Positions 18,248 to 26,813 of a DNA stretch of 64,000 nt are shown piece after piece. This stretch comes from Prevotella sp. (lineage in GTDB: Bacteria > Bacteroidota > Bacteroidia > Bacteroidales > Bacteroidaceae): contig JAFSRY010000023.1 of assembly GCA_017445845.1 (NCBI GenBank), positions 1 through 64,000 of the forward strand. The letters are read 5' to 3'. A program made the position numbers and the translations under genes. How positions within the stretch are numbered: position 1 is the first letter of the stretch; every line of letters starts with the position of its first letter. A model generated the notes under the pieces. That model was not told the DNA's origin and made no database searches. It saw only the letters and a program-made list of their open reading frames with translations.

Positions 18248-20251
18248 ATGAAAACTACTATGAGAAGACCCGTTCTGATGCTACTCTTCCTGATGGTCGC
18301 CCTGATGTCGCTGGCACAGGACAAGCCGCAGAAAGCTCCGGATGATATGGTCATCATCACCGAGCAACCCGAGGGGCAACTGAAAATCTATAACCGTTCA
18401 GGCTATATCGTCAAAGACGACAATCTGAACACTTCCACCCCCACCGCACAGACGGGAGTGATGTCGATTGTCTTTGCCGAAGACAACGTCGTTTATATAG
18501 AAGACCCTGTCTCGGAACATGCCTACAACCGATGGGTCAAGGGAACACTGTCTGCCGACGGAACGACCATCACACTGCAGTTGGGACAATATCTTGACTA
18601 CATCCAGTCGTTCGATATGGCTCTGACCCTCAATGTCCTCGACTACGATGAAGCGCAAGGCACCTTCATCCCCGACGAAGAAGCCAAAGAAATCACCTAT
18701 ACCGTCGACGGCGACCAGATTATCCTCAACGGAACCAGCCGCCAACGCATACTCGGTACCGTATACAGGCCTTTCCGCGACTTCATGGATCTCGACGGAA
18801 AGTGGACAGGGACCGGCGACTACGAATCGGTCTACACGCCTTTCGACGGGGTGCTCTCTACGCCCCCCCCCGGACTCGAGACAACGACGCTCAAGATGAC
18901 GACGTCGATGTACGGAGGCGTCGAGTGGGAACAGCTCACCACTGATGTCAATATCGGCGAAGACGGCAACGACGTCTATCTGCAAGGCATCACTACCTAC
19001 GTTTCCAAGGGATGGCTCAAGGGCACGCGGAACGGCAACACCGTCACCTTCCCCTCCGGCCAGTTTATCGGCACCTATAACGGAGCCCCGTTCTATGTGG
19101 TCGGCGCAAGGATTATAGACGGGAACTACACCATCTGCGACTTCACATTCGAAGACGACGGACAGGGAACGCTGACATCGAAAGACTACATCTTCATCAC
19201 CACCGAGAAAGACCAGTTCGTATATGTCGTCTATTACCTCGGCGTCACCATTTCCAACGCAGAAGACGCCCTCGTCGACGTGCCAGAGGGACTGGAGCCC
19301 GCCACCTACATCGTCAACTATCAGTATCATCCGCAGGGAAGCAACAGCCTCGCGCGTGCCAATAAGTTCATCAAGGTTGCCCGACACGACAACAGCCTCT
19401 ATATCAAAGGACTTGGCGCGCAGACACCCGACGGGTGGGTAAAAGGCGACATCGACGGCGACCGGCTCACCTTCGACCTGCCACAGTACTTAGGAACCTA
19501 CGACGACGGCTACGGCCTCGTCTACCCCTTCTACTTCATTGCCTTTGACACCGTGACGGGGGAGTTGCTCCCTGAGGCCACTCTGCACTACGACGACGCA
19601 ACAGGAACCTTCGATGAGGCCTCGACAGGATTGGGCATCAGCATCAACAAGACCAGTTTCCTCACCGCACAGGAATATTACAATCCCATCTTCACAAAGT
19701 TCAACGACGTGCCTGCTGTACCGTCAAGGCCTGTCATCACCGACTTCAACGGCGAAGATGAAAAGAGTGCTTACATCACCGTCAACATCAACGGCCGGTC
19801 GCTCAATGGAGGCCTCATAGACCCTGAGCAGCTGGGCTATCAGTTCTATACCGACATCGAACAAGACGTGCAGCCTTTCGTACTCACCACCGACCGCTTT
19901 GAGCGCCTGACAGAAGACATGACCGTCATCCCCTATCTGTTCATCGACAACGACGAACAGGGATACGACATCGTCTACCTCGACGAGCACACGCGCAAAG
20001 TGTACCTCAACACCGACCCGACGGTCATCAACCGCATCGGTGTCCAGACAGTCTATACGGGCGGCGGCGAAGAACGCCGTTCCGACATCGTCTGGAAAGA
20101 GCTCAAGGACTACACGGGCATCGACACGACACTGTCTGTCGCCACTGAGTCGCAACCCGTCCACCCTGCGTACAACCTGCAAGGCCAGCGTGTCGCCCCA
20201 GGCTACAAGGGCATCGTCGTTGCCAACGGAAGAAAGACCGTGAAGAAATAA
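18248..20251 (+). CDS. Secreted repeat protein with Prevotella-type C-terminal tail
   Basis: A 667-residue exported protein with a signal peptide ending LMSLAQ (about residue 25). At least three similar beta-rich segments follow, each with a phrase of the kind NRWVKGTLSADGTTITLQLG, SKGWLKGTRNGNTVTFPSG or PDGWVKGDIDGDRLTFDLP, then QYLD/QFIG/QYLGTY. These look like internal repeats of a lipocalin-like or adhesin-like unit of 150-170 residues. It ends with YNLQGQRVAPGYKGIVVANG and RKTVKK, the tail shared by seven proteins here. No enzyme motif is visible; I do not recognise the family. A DUF4294 gene follows after 11 bases. Confidence 0.65.
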   Translation: MKTTMRRPVLMLLFLMVALMSLAQDKPQKAPDDMVIITEQPEGQLKIYNRSGYIVKDDNLNTSTPTAQTGVMSIVFAEDNVVYIEDPVSEHAYNRWVKGTLSADGTTITLQLGQYLDYIQSFDMALTLNVLDYDEAQGTFIPDEEAKEITYTVDGDQIILNGTSRQRILGTVYRPFRDFMDLDGKWTGTGDYESVYTPFDGVLSTPPPGLETTTLKMTTSMYGGVEWEQLTTDVNIGEDGNDVYLQGITTYVSKGWLKGTRNGNTVTFPSGQFIGTYNGAPFYVVGARIIDGNYTICDFTFEDDGQGTLTSKDYIFITTEKDQFVYVVYYLGVTISNAEDALVDVPEGLEPATYIVNYQYHPQGSNSLARANKFIKVARHDNSLYIKGLGAQTPDGWVKGDIDGDRLTFDLPQYLGTYDDGYGLVYPFYFIAFDTVTGELLPEATLHYDDATGTFDEASTGLGISINKTSFLTAQEYYNPIFTKFNDVPAVPSRPVITDFNGEDEKSAYITVNINGRSLNGGLIDPEQLGYQFYTDIEQDVQPFVLTTDRFERLTEDMTVIPYLFIDNDEQGYDIVYLDEHTRKVYLNTDPTVINRIGVQTVYTGGGEERRSDIVWKELKDYTGIDTTLSVATESQPVHPAYNLQGQRVAPGYKGIVVANGRKTVKK

Positions 20252-20262
20252 CCCTTTCGGAC

Positions 20263-20922
20263 ATGAACAGAAGAAGGTATGAGTCAGCAAGCCCACAGGC
20301 GTCTTTCCCCGTCGGGAGAGACAGCCTCCTTGTGTGTCTTCTTCTGTTCATTGCCACCTCGCTCCAAGCCCAGATTGTCAACGGTGACGACGCTACGGCT
20401 GGAATGCCCCAGCTGAAAGTAGCGAAGACCCTGGTTGACGGCGACAGCATACAGTATGTAGAGTTCTCGCCGCTATACATCGTTCCCGAGCCCGTCTTTA
20501 AGACCCAACGGCAGCGGAAGGCCTACGACCGTATGGTGCACAACGTCAAGAAGACGCTGCCCATTGCCAAGGAGGTCAACCAGATTATCATCGAGACCTA
20601 CGAATACATCATGACTCTGCCCTCCGACAAAGAGCGGGCTGCCCACCTGAAACGGGTAGAGAAAGATATCAAGGAGCGTTACACTCCGCGCATGAAGAAG
20701 CTGACTTTCCAACAGGGAAAGCTTCTCATCAAGCTGATACACCGCGAATGCAACTCTTCTTCCTATCAACTCATACAGGCCTTTCTCGGTCCCATCAAGG
20801 CCGGCTTCTATCAGGCGTTCGCCTGGGCCTACGGAGCATCGCTGACCAAGAAGTACGACCCCGAAGGCGACGACCGCCTCATCGAACAAATAGTCCGACA
20901 GATTGAAGCCGGACAACTGTAG
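20263..20922 (+). CDS. DUF4294-domain exported protein
   Basis: A 219-residue protein with an uncleaved or late signal segment (LLVCLLLFIATSLQAQ, residues about 23-38) and a conserved helical domain characteristic of DUF4294 (IYIVPEP-like stretch LYIVPEPVFKTQRQRKAYDR; NVKKTLPIAKEVNQIIIETY; FQQGKLLIKLIHRECNSSSY). Members are widespread in Bacteroidota and have no assigned function. The unusually polar 20 residues before the hydrophobic segment suggest that the true start might be later, but no better start codon exists before the signal. Last gene of the murF-side unit. Confidence 0.8.
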   Translation: MNRRRYESASPQASFPVGRDSLLVCLLLFIATSLQAQIVNGDDATAGMPQLKVAKTLVDGDSIQYVEFSPLYIVPEPVFKTQRQRKAYDRMVHNVKKTLPIAKEVNQIIIETYEYIMTLPSDKERAAHLKRVEKDIKERYTPRMKKLTFQQGKLLIKLIHRECNSSSYQLIQAFLGPIKAGFYQAFAWAYGASLTKKYDPEGDDRLIEQIVRQIEAGQL

Positions 20923-21066
20923 CTGCCGGGCTCTTCGACCGCAGCCCCTTCATCGCCGTCAAGCCCTTTATACACTGGCATTTCTTAGCTTTCGACACGC
21001 TCATTCCAAAGCTTCGTCAATGCCATCTCTTAGTATCGGAAGTATTATCTCAAACATGTAATGCCC

Positions 21067-21127
21067 TTATCACACACAGATAACAGGATTATCTCAATGT
21101 GATAATCCTGTTATCTGTGTGTGATAA
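21067..21127. repeat. 27-bp perfect inverted repeat between convergent genes
   Basis: Arms 21067-21093 and 21101-21127 are exact reverse complements around a 7-base loop. The right flank (21120-21150) matches 9721-9750 with about three differences, and GAAGTATTATC occurs left of both elements, while the palindrome cores differ. It lies between the 3' ends of the DUF4294 gene (+) and the aldo/keto reductase gene (-). Confidence 0.75.
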
Positions 21128-21141
21128 TGGTGTCACCAAAA

Positions 21142-21184
21142 AGAGAACACCAGACGTCCACTTTGCAAACGTCTGGTGTTCTCT
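21142..21184. terminator. 16-bp stem hairpin, probable bidirectional terminator
   Basis: AGAGAACACCAGACGT at 21142-21157 pairs exactly with 21169-21184 around an 11-base loop. It is 24 bases after the stop of the minus-strand reductase gene. No long T-run follows on either side, so the terminator role is tentative. Confidence 0.5.
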
Positions 21185-21207
21185 GTCTATCGGCTGCTAC
21201 GACAGGC

Positions 21208-22596
21208 TTATAACAACTCTACAAGTCTTGTCATTTGGTTGGGGATGCGTATCTGCTGCGGGCATTTGGGCAGACACTGTTCGCAGTTGATGCATGACGA
21301 CGAGAGTGCCTTTTTGGGAAATGCCTTGCGGTAGGCTTTTGCGAACGCCTTCTTGCGTTTGGCATACTCCGTATCGGTGACGGCCGGCAGCGGCAGTTCG
21401 TGATTGTTCACGGCATGATTGTAGAAGGCAAAATTACCGGGAATGTCTACTCCATAGGGGCAAGGCATACAGTAGTTGCAGGCGGTGCAGGGAACGGTCG
21501 GGAAGCCCGACATCTGGTCGGCGATGCTGGCAAGGAGGTCTTTCTCCTCCGCCGTACACGGCACGAGGGGCGAACAGGTCTCGATGTTTTCCTTCAGATG
21601 GTCCATCCGGTTCATACCGCTCAGAATGGTCAGCACACCGGGCAGCGAGCCAATCCAACGCAAGGCCCAACGGGCATCACTGTCGTCGGGATGCACGGCG
21701 CGCAGCTGCTCCTTCATCTCCTTGGGCAGGTCGCCAAGCTTTCCGCCGAGCAACGGCTCCATGATGACCGACGGAATATTGAGTTTCCACAGCTTGTTAT
21801 ACAGATATTCTGCATCGGCATCTTTCTTCCATCCTCCGCCCATCGAGGCATGACGCCAGTCGACGTAGTTGAGCTCTATCTGACAGAAGTCCCAGTTGTA
21901 GTCGGCATCGTGGTCGACAAGCCAGTCGAACACTTCCACATTGCCATGATAGGAGAATCCCAGGTTGCGGATGCGGCCCTTCTCGCGTTCTTCCAGGAGG
22001 TAGTCCAAGAGGCCGTTGTCGATGAAACGGGGATTGAAGTCTTTCATGCCGCTCTGTCCGATGCTGTGCAGCAGGTAATAGTCGACATAGTCGACCTGCA
22101 GGCGCTGCAGGGAGCGTTCAAACATCGCCTTGCCGGCTTCGAGCGAGTGGTCGCCGTGTTGGTTCGACATCTTGGTGGCGATAAAGAATTTGTCGCGCGG
22201 ATGGCGCTTCAGGGCGATACCTGTTGCCACCTCCGAGTCGCCGTAGGCAGGTGCGGTGTCGAAGTAGTTGATGCCATGTTCGATGGCGTAGTCCACCAGT
22301 TCGTTCGTCTTTTCCTGGTTGATGTTCTTGCCGTCGCGCGGCAGACGCATCATGCCAAAACCCATCAGGCTCACACGGTCGTCGGTGTTGGGGGTCGTAC
22401 GGTATGTCATGCCGCCCTCCCCTACTGCTGACGGCTGAAGAGGCATGGCGGCAGGGGCCACATGCAGACCCTTCAGAGGGGCTCCGATGGTCTTTGCCAC
22501 TGCCTCATAAGGCATCAGACCGGCAAGACCGACTGACATACCCAGCCGCGTCATAAACTCGCGTCGGCTGATATGTTTCTTTTCATCTCCGTTCAT
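21208..22596 (-). CDS. Aldo/keto reductase with C-terminal 4Fe-4S ferredoxin domain
   Basis: A 462-residue protein. The N terminus has a twin-arginine-like signal (ISRREFMTRLGMSVGLAGLM), suggesting export of a folded cofactor-bearing enzyme. The AKR barrel shows the catalytic Asp and Tyr (YFDTAPAYGDSEV), Lys (FFIATKMSNQHG) and His (YYLLHSIGQSG). Two Cys clusters near the C terminus (CTACNYCMPCPYGVDIP and CINCEQCLPKCPQQIRIP) should bind two 4Fe-4S clusters. The start at 22596 is placed behind a TAAATTTG promoter element; a longer frame to 22659 would begin upstream of it. Substrate unknown. Confidence 0.88.
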   Translation of the reverse strand: MNGDEKKHISRREFMTRLGMSVGLAGLMPYEAVAKTIGAPLKGLHVAPAAMPLQPSAVGEGGMTYRTTPNTDDRVSLMGFGMMRLPRDGKNINQEKTNELVDYAIEHGINYFDTAPAYGDSEVATGIALKRHPRDKFFIATKMSNQHGDHSLEAGKAMFERSLQRLQVDYVDYYLLHSIGQSGMKDFNPRFIDNGLLDYLLEEREKGRIRNLGFSYHGNVEVFDWLVDHDADYNWDFCQIELNYVDWRHASMGGGWKKDADAEYLYNKLWKLNIPSVIMEPLLGGKLGDLPKEMKEQLRAVHPDDSDARWALRWIGSLPGVLTILSGMNRMDHLKENIETCSPLVPCTAEEKDLLASIADQMSGFPTVPCTACNYCMPCPYGVDIPGNFAFYNHAVNNHELPLPAVTDTEYAKRKKAFAKAYRKAFPKKALSSSCINCEQCLPKCPQQIRIPNQMTRLVELL

Positions 22597-22629
22597 AATG
22601 TTTTTTGTGTTATAGTATTCTTGTGCTTG

Positions 22630-22637
22630 CAAATTTA
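22630..22637 (-). promoter_or_regulatory. -7 element of the aldo/keto reductase gene
   Basis: TAAATTTG on the minus strand, 33 bases before the chosen start codon. It fits TAnnTTTG and argues against the longer reading frame. Confidence 0.45.
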
Positions 22638-22697
22638 TTAAAAAGACATCAACTGGCAAAAAGAGGGATGTTAATCTCCGTTAAAAACAAAATCGGT

Positions 22698-23825
22698 TCA
22701 TAACAAACGGTATTCATCCATCATCTGCCGGGCTACGTCGCTGTTTTCAAATCGGCGGACGTAGTCGCGGCTGGCCGCCACACGACTGTCGCTTTCGGCA
22801 AGCGCCGTCAGCAAAGCTTCGGCAAGGGCACGGTCGTCGTCGGGGTCTACATAGAGGCTCGCCGGACCACCGGCTTCCTCCAGGCACGAGCCTTTGGCTG
22901 CCACGACGGGCAGGCCGCTTTGGATGGCCTCGATGATGGGAATGCCGAAGCCCTCGTAACGCGAAGGATAGACAAAGGCGGCTGCCATCTGATAGATGGC
23001 GGGAAGGGCATCGTTGGGCACGCCGTGAAGGAAGCGCACACGATGGTCTAACTGCTGTTCGGCAATGTAACGTCGCACCTTATCCAGATATTTCGTCGGT
23101 CGGCCAAGCACAACGAGCGAAAGGTCGGCGGGCAGGTGGCGAAGGGCTTTGACTGCCAAAAGGATGTTCTTGCGCTCTTCAATGGTGCCTACGCTGAGAA
23201 TATAATGGGCAGGAAGGTCATATTCGGCGTGGACACGCTGGCTGATGTGCTCGTCGGCAGGATGGGCGAAGCGGGTGCTGCAGCTCTGATAGATGATGTC
23301 GATGCGGTCTTCGGGGAAGTGTCCATAGTGAAGGATGTCCCGCTTCGTACACTCACTGATGGCCACGATGCGGTCGGCTTCTTTCAGGGTGCGCAGGAAC
23401 TTTTGCCTGTAGAGCAGGGTGTCCCACCAATGATAATACTCGGGATGGCGCAGGAAGATGAGGTCGTGAATGGTGACGATGCTGCGAATGCCCGACTCCT
23501 TGAGTCCTGCGGGCAGTTCGCCGGAAAGACCGTGATAGAGTTCTATGCCGTCGGCCTTGAGTTGCTCTACGATAGTCTTCTCGCGCCAACGGGCTGCCAT
23601 GCCGAGCTTCCCGCCGAAGGGAAGTGGACGGGAAGGATAGACAAAGCGAACGTTGTGTCGTGGCTCTATCTGCCGGCGAAGCTGCGGGTCGCCTTCGTCT
23701 GGGGCATAGAGCAACAGCTCGTCGTCGGTGTCAAGGGCTGCAAGGGCATTGACAAGCGTACGGCTATAGCTGCCAAGACCAGTGTGGTTCCTTACGATTC
23801 GTTTTGCATCAAAGCCTATCTTCAT
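22698..23825 (-). CDS. GT4-type glycosyltransferase
   Basis: A 375-residue GT-B fold enzyme that transfers a sugar from an activated donor. The N-terminal half has an acceptor-domain start (MKIGFDAKRIVRNHTGLGSY); the C-terminal half has the GT4 nucleotide-sugar site, with SVGTIEERKNILLAVKAL and the E-x7-E motif in EGFGIPIIEAIQSGLPVV. Cytoplasmic, perhaps peripheral to the inner membrane. It is the last gene of a minus-strand series with an LpxL-like acyltransferase, an LtaS-like enzyme and an ABC exporter, so a role in lipopolysaccharide or other surface glycan is likely but not proven. Confidence 0.88.
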   Translation of the reverse strand: MKIGFDAKRIVRNHTGLGSYSRTLVNALAALDTDDELLLYAPDEGDPQLRRQIEPRHNVRFVYPSRPLPFGGKLGMAARWREKTIVEQLKADGIELYHGLSGELPAGLKESGIRSIVTIHDLIFLRHPEYYHWWDTLLYRQKFLRTLKEADRIVAISECTKRDILHYGHFPEDRIDIIYQSCSTRFAHPADEHISQRVHAEYDLPAHYILSVGTIEERKNILLAVKALRHLPADLSLVVLGRPTKYLDKVRRYIAEQQLDHRVRFLHGVPNDALPAIYQMAAAFVYPSRYEGFGIPIIEAIQSGLPVVAAKGSCLEEAGGPASLYVDPDDDRALAEALLTALAESDSRVAASRDYVRRFENSDVARQMMDEYRLL

Positions 23826-23840
23826 TCTTCTTTCCTTTCT

Positions 23841-23876
23841 TTAGACATAAGGACATATTCTTAGACATAAGGACAT
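23841..23876. repeat. Two direct 16-bp repeats
   Basis: TTAGACATAAGGACAT occurs at 23841-23856 and again at 23861-23876, separated by ATTC. It occupies the short gap between the acyltransferase and glycosyltransferase genes. Role unknown; it may be part of a dispersed intergenic repeat. Confidence 0.6.
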
Positions 23877-23889
23877 TGTTTTACCTTTT

Positions 23890-24813
23890 TCAACTTTTCC
23901 TGATGACTTTTCCGTCACGGTAGATGAACCGCCGGTTGAACTTCTCTCGCGTCCGTTTCCATCGGTTGTGACTCCACAGATAGTATTGCGGAGCCCGCCG
24001 GATGGTCTTTTCGAGTTCTGCAAAGTAGCGGTCGGTCAGTTCCCATTTCCGGGTGTCGGCAGGATGTTCGCTCATCAAGTGCAGTTCGCAGGTATAGTAA
24101 CCTCGGCGAATGCGCCGCATATCTCCATAGAAAACCGCGTGGTCGACCTTTCTTGCGATGCGCTCGACTCCCGTCAGCACCGGCGTGTCATGATGGAGGA
24201 AGTCAAGCCAATGGTGAATGTTGACCCAGTGGGGACACTGGTCGGAGATATAACCTATGCACACGACCTGGCCTTTCTGATGGAACTTGACAATCTCGCG
24301 CAGGGTGTCGTTCATCGCTATGCACTTCGAGCCATGCATCTGTCTGATCTTCACGAACAGACGGTCTGTGGCCTTGTTCTCGAGTGGATGATAGACCTGT
24401 CCGCTCTGCACATGGGAAGGGACCCAATAAGGTAACGATGTCAGCCATTCCCAGTTGCCGTAGTGCCCAAGGTAAACGGCACAAGAACGGCCACTGTTGA
24501 GAATACGCAGCAGGTCGTCACCGACTGTAATAACCATGCGGCGACGCAATTGCTCTTCGCTCATTGACGTCAGCTTGAGGGTCTCGACAAAATAATCGCA
24601 AAGGTATCGGTAAAACCCATGCTCCAGCCTTCGCAGTTCCTGTTTGTCCTTTTCGGGAAAGGAAGTCGCAAGATTGGTCCTCACCACCTTTCTCCGATAG
24701 CCAATGGCCCACACGAGCACACTGGCCACGTCACTCAGTATGTAGAGCATACGCAATGGCAGCAGGGATACGGCATACCAAAGGGTATAGAGGAGATGAT
24801 AGAGGATATTCAT
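23890..24813 (-). CDS. LpxL/HtrB-like lipid A acyltransferase
   Basis: A 307-residue membrane-associated acyltransferase. An N-terminal hydrophobic segment (LLPLRMLYILSDVASVLVWA) anchors it; the HX4E catalytic motif is His-Tyr-Gly-Asn-Trp-Glu in AVYLGHYGNWEW, followed by a second block with GYISDQCP. The family transfers acyl chains from acyl-ACP to lipid A precursors at the inner face of the inner membrane. Its start overlaps the end of the upstream LtaS-like gene by four bases (ATGA), a sign of translational coupling. The acyl length or whether the acceptor is lipid A cannot be read from sequence. Confidence 0.88.
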   Translation of the reverse strand: MNILYHLLYTLWYAVSLLPLRMLYILSDVASVLVWAIGYRRKVVRTNLATSFPEKDKQELRRLEHGFYRYLCDYFVETLKLTSMSEEQLRRRMVITVGDDLLRILNSGRSCAVYLGHYGNWEWLTSLPYWVPSHVQSGQVYHPLENKATDRLFVKIRQMHGSKCIAMNDTLREIVKFHQKGQVVCIGYISDQCPHWVNIHHWLDFLHHDTPVLTGVERIARKVDHAVFYGDMRRIRRGYYTCELHLMSEHPADTRKWELTDRYFAELEKTIRRAPQYYLWSHNRWKRTREKFNRRFIYRDGKVIRKS

Positions 24814-26813
24814 AGGAGTTGATCGTTCACCATGCGATACATATACTGATAGATAATGGCCTTGAGCTCGCGTTCCATCTGTTCCTGTTCGGCCACCGTC
24901 CCGATGAGGTTGTGCTGCATCGTACGGTCGTCGACACTATAGACGGCTTTCGTCTCATTACCGTCAAACTGCAGGACATAACCTTTCTTGACATACTGAT
25001 AGGTGCCGTTGAGATAATTCACGGCAAAGGTTTCTTCGGCGGGTGTATTCAACAAGTCGATGCCAAAGGCCATGTAGGGCTTGTCGTAGCCTGACAGGCC
25101 AAGCAACGTCGGCATGATGTCAATCTGTTGGGCTACGCTTTCGCTCATTCCTCGGGGCAGTCGGCCGCTGGGGTCGAAGATGATGATGGGAGCCGAGAAG
25201 GTGCCGATGTCTGAGCGGAATTCATCATGGCAGGTCTGGTTGGTATGGTCGCTGGTGAGCACAAAGACTGTGTTGGCATACCAGGGCTGCTTCCTCGCCT
25301 CTTCGAAGAAACGGCCAATGGCCATGTCGGTATAGCGGATGCACTTATGGATGGGCAGCTCACCCTCTTTGAAGACGTTCTTGTATTCGTCAGGCACGAC
25401 GAAGGGATGATGGGAGGAAACGGTGAAGAGAGCGGTCATGAAAGGCTCTGGCATCTCCGACATCTTCGCACAGTAATACTGAAGGAACGGTTCATCCCAG
25501 ATACCCCAATGGGTGTCGAAATCTTTTGGTCCGCCGAAACGGGGGTCGGCTTCGTAGTCCTGACGGCCGAAATAATCCTTAAACCCAATCTTATTGGCAA
25601 AGGCCAGAAAACCCATCGAACCTCGGTTGGCACCGTGGAAGAAGGCTGTATGATAGCCTTCTCCGGACAGTAGTCCTGCTATGCCCGTATAGGTGTTCAT
25701 GGACGAAGGCGTCAAGACAAAAGGTTCGATGAACATCGGTATGCTGCAGAGCACGGAGGGCATACCGTCGATAGATTTCTTTCCGTTGGCAAAAGAGTGG
25801 CGGAAGGTGAGGCTTTCGCCGATGAGGCGGTCTACATTCGGTGTGTAGCCTTGATAATGACCGCCGTCCAAGTCTTTGTTCAAGGCCCCGATATATTCGC
25901 GTCCGAAGCTCTCCACGATGAGCACGACAATGTTGGGCCTTCCCAAACCGCCTTTGTCCGCACCGTATGTTGCGACGGTGTCGCAACGTACGCTATTGCC
26001 ATGCATAGGATTGAAGACCTCTGCTGCTTCCTCTATATTATTATAATAAGGTGGAACCTGAAAGACACTCTTGCCGATGGTCCTGATAAGAGCAAAGGGT
26101 GTATTGAGCACGATGGCGCACTCGGAAGGCCGCTGCACATACTGGTTGGCATTGTTGATGGTGATGGGGCGGATGCCGGTGCTCAGGCCTCCGCGGATGC
26201 CACCGATGACCAGAGGTATCGCTGCCAAAAGGAATAACAGCTGAAGGCCGGCAAAGGTGACCTGACGTCGGAGGGTCCGATAGGACTTCCGTTCGGTCCT
26301 TGGCATGACATAGAGTTTCCAAGTCAGAACGATAAGGACAACGGCCAACAATACCAGATACCAATGGCGGACAAACTCCGTGAGAAAGATGCCACCGAGG
26401 TTGCTCTCGCCCGAGAACTCACGGAAGACACTCGTCGTTGTGCGGCGAAGAGTAAAGGGAAAATAAACGGAGTCACAGAGGTTGACGACCAGCGTGATGC
26501 TGTTGACGATGACGAAAAGCCACTTGCAGGACTGATGGTAGAGGCGCGTCTCCTTCCCATGCCAAGGAAAGAGCATCAGCAACATCCATATCATATTGGT
26601 ATAGAGGATGGCGGTGCGGTCGAACATGAAGCCACCGTACCCCATCGTCAATAGGTTTTGAATGGAAAAGTCGCTGTCGGCAAAGAGACCGAGGTTTTCT
26701 GACAGAAACTCTACACGGGCCACGAAATAAAGCGCAAAAGCTATCAGCAGGTTGAGCAACAACGCTATGACCGGCCCCAAGGAGGTATGCAGTATGGTGA
26801 AGTTTTTTTTCAT
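24810..26813 (-). CDS. LtaS-family membrane sulfatase/phosphoglycerol transferase-like enzyme
   Basis: A 667-residue protein: about five transmembrane helices in residues 1-220, then a periplasmic alkaline-phosphatase-fold domain. Visible metal and nucleophile sites are IVVLIVESFGREYIG (metal-binding Glu), KSIDGMPSVLCSIPMF (nucleophile Ser/Thr region) and VFVLTSDHTNQ (Asp-His pair). Gram-positive LtaS polymerises glycerol phosphate; Gram-negative relatives (OpgB-like) decorate glycans or lipids with phosphoglycerol or related groups. Here it overlaps by four bases with both the exporter gene upstream and the acyltransferase gene downstream, so it likely modifies the lipid or glycan handled by that operon. 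Confidence 0.85.
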   Translation of the reverse strand: MKKNFTILHTSLGPVIALLLNLLIAFALYFVARVEFLSENLGLFADSDFSIQNLLTMGYGGFMFDRTAILYTNMIWMLLMLFPWHGKETRLYHQSCKWLFVIVNSITLVVNLCDSVYFPFTLRRTTTSVFREFSGESNLGGIFLTEFVRHWYLVLLAVVLIVLTWKLYVMPRTERKSYRTLRRQVTFAGLQLLFLLAAIPLVIGGIRGGLSTGIRPITINNANQYVQRPSECAIVLNTPFALIRTIGKSVFQVPPYYNNIEEAAEVFNPMHGNSVRCDTVATYGADKGGLGRPNIVVLIVESFGREYIGALNKDLDGGHYQGYTPNVDRLIGESLTFRHSFANGKKSIDGMPSVLCSIPMFIEPFVLTPSSMNTYTGIAGLLSGEGYHTAFFHGANRGSMGFLAFANKIGFKDYFGRQDYEADPRFGGPKDFDTHWGIWDEPFLQYYCAKMSEMPEPFMTALFTVSSHHPFVVPDEYKNVFKEGELPIHKCIRYTDMAIGRFFEEARKQPWYANTVFVLTSDHTNQTCHDEFRSDIGTFSAPIIIFDPSGRLPRGMSESVAQQIDIMPTLLGLSGYDKPYMAFGIDLLNTPAEETFAVNYLNGTYQYVKKGYVLQFDGNETKAVYSVDDRTMQHNLIGTVAEQEQMERELKAIIYQYMYRMVNDQLL

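Noticed and set aside
18398..19387. 329-codon minus-strand frame opposite the secreted repeat protein
   Set aside because: The plus-strand gene has a signal peptide, internal repeats and the shared tail; the mirror frame has none of these.
21400..22431. 343-codon plus-strand frame opposite the aldo/keto reductase gene
   Set aside because: The minus strand holds all reductase and ferredoxin motifs; the opposite frame is a by-product of GC-rich codon use.
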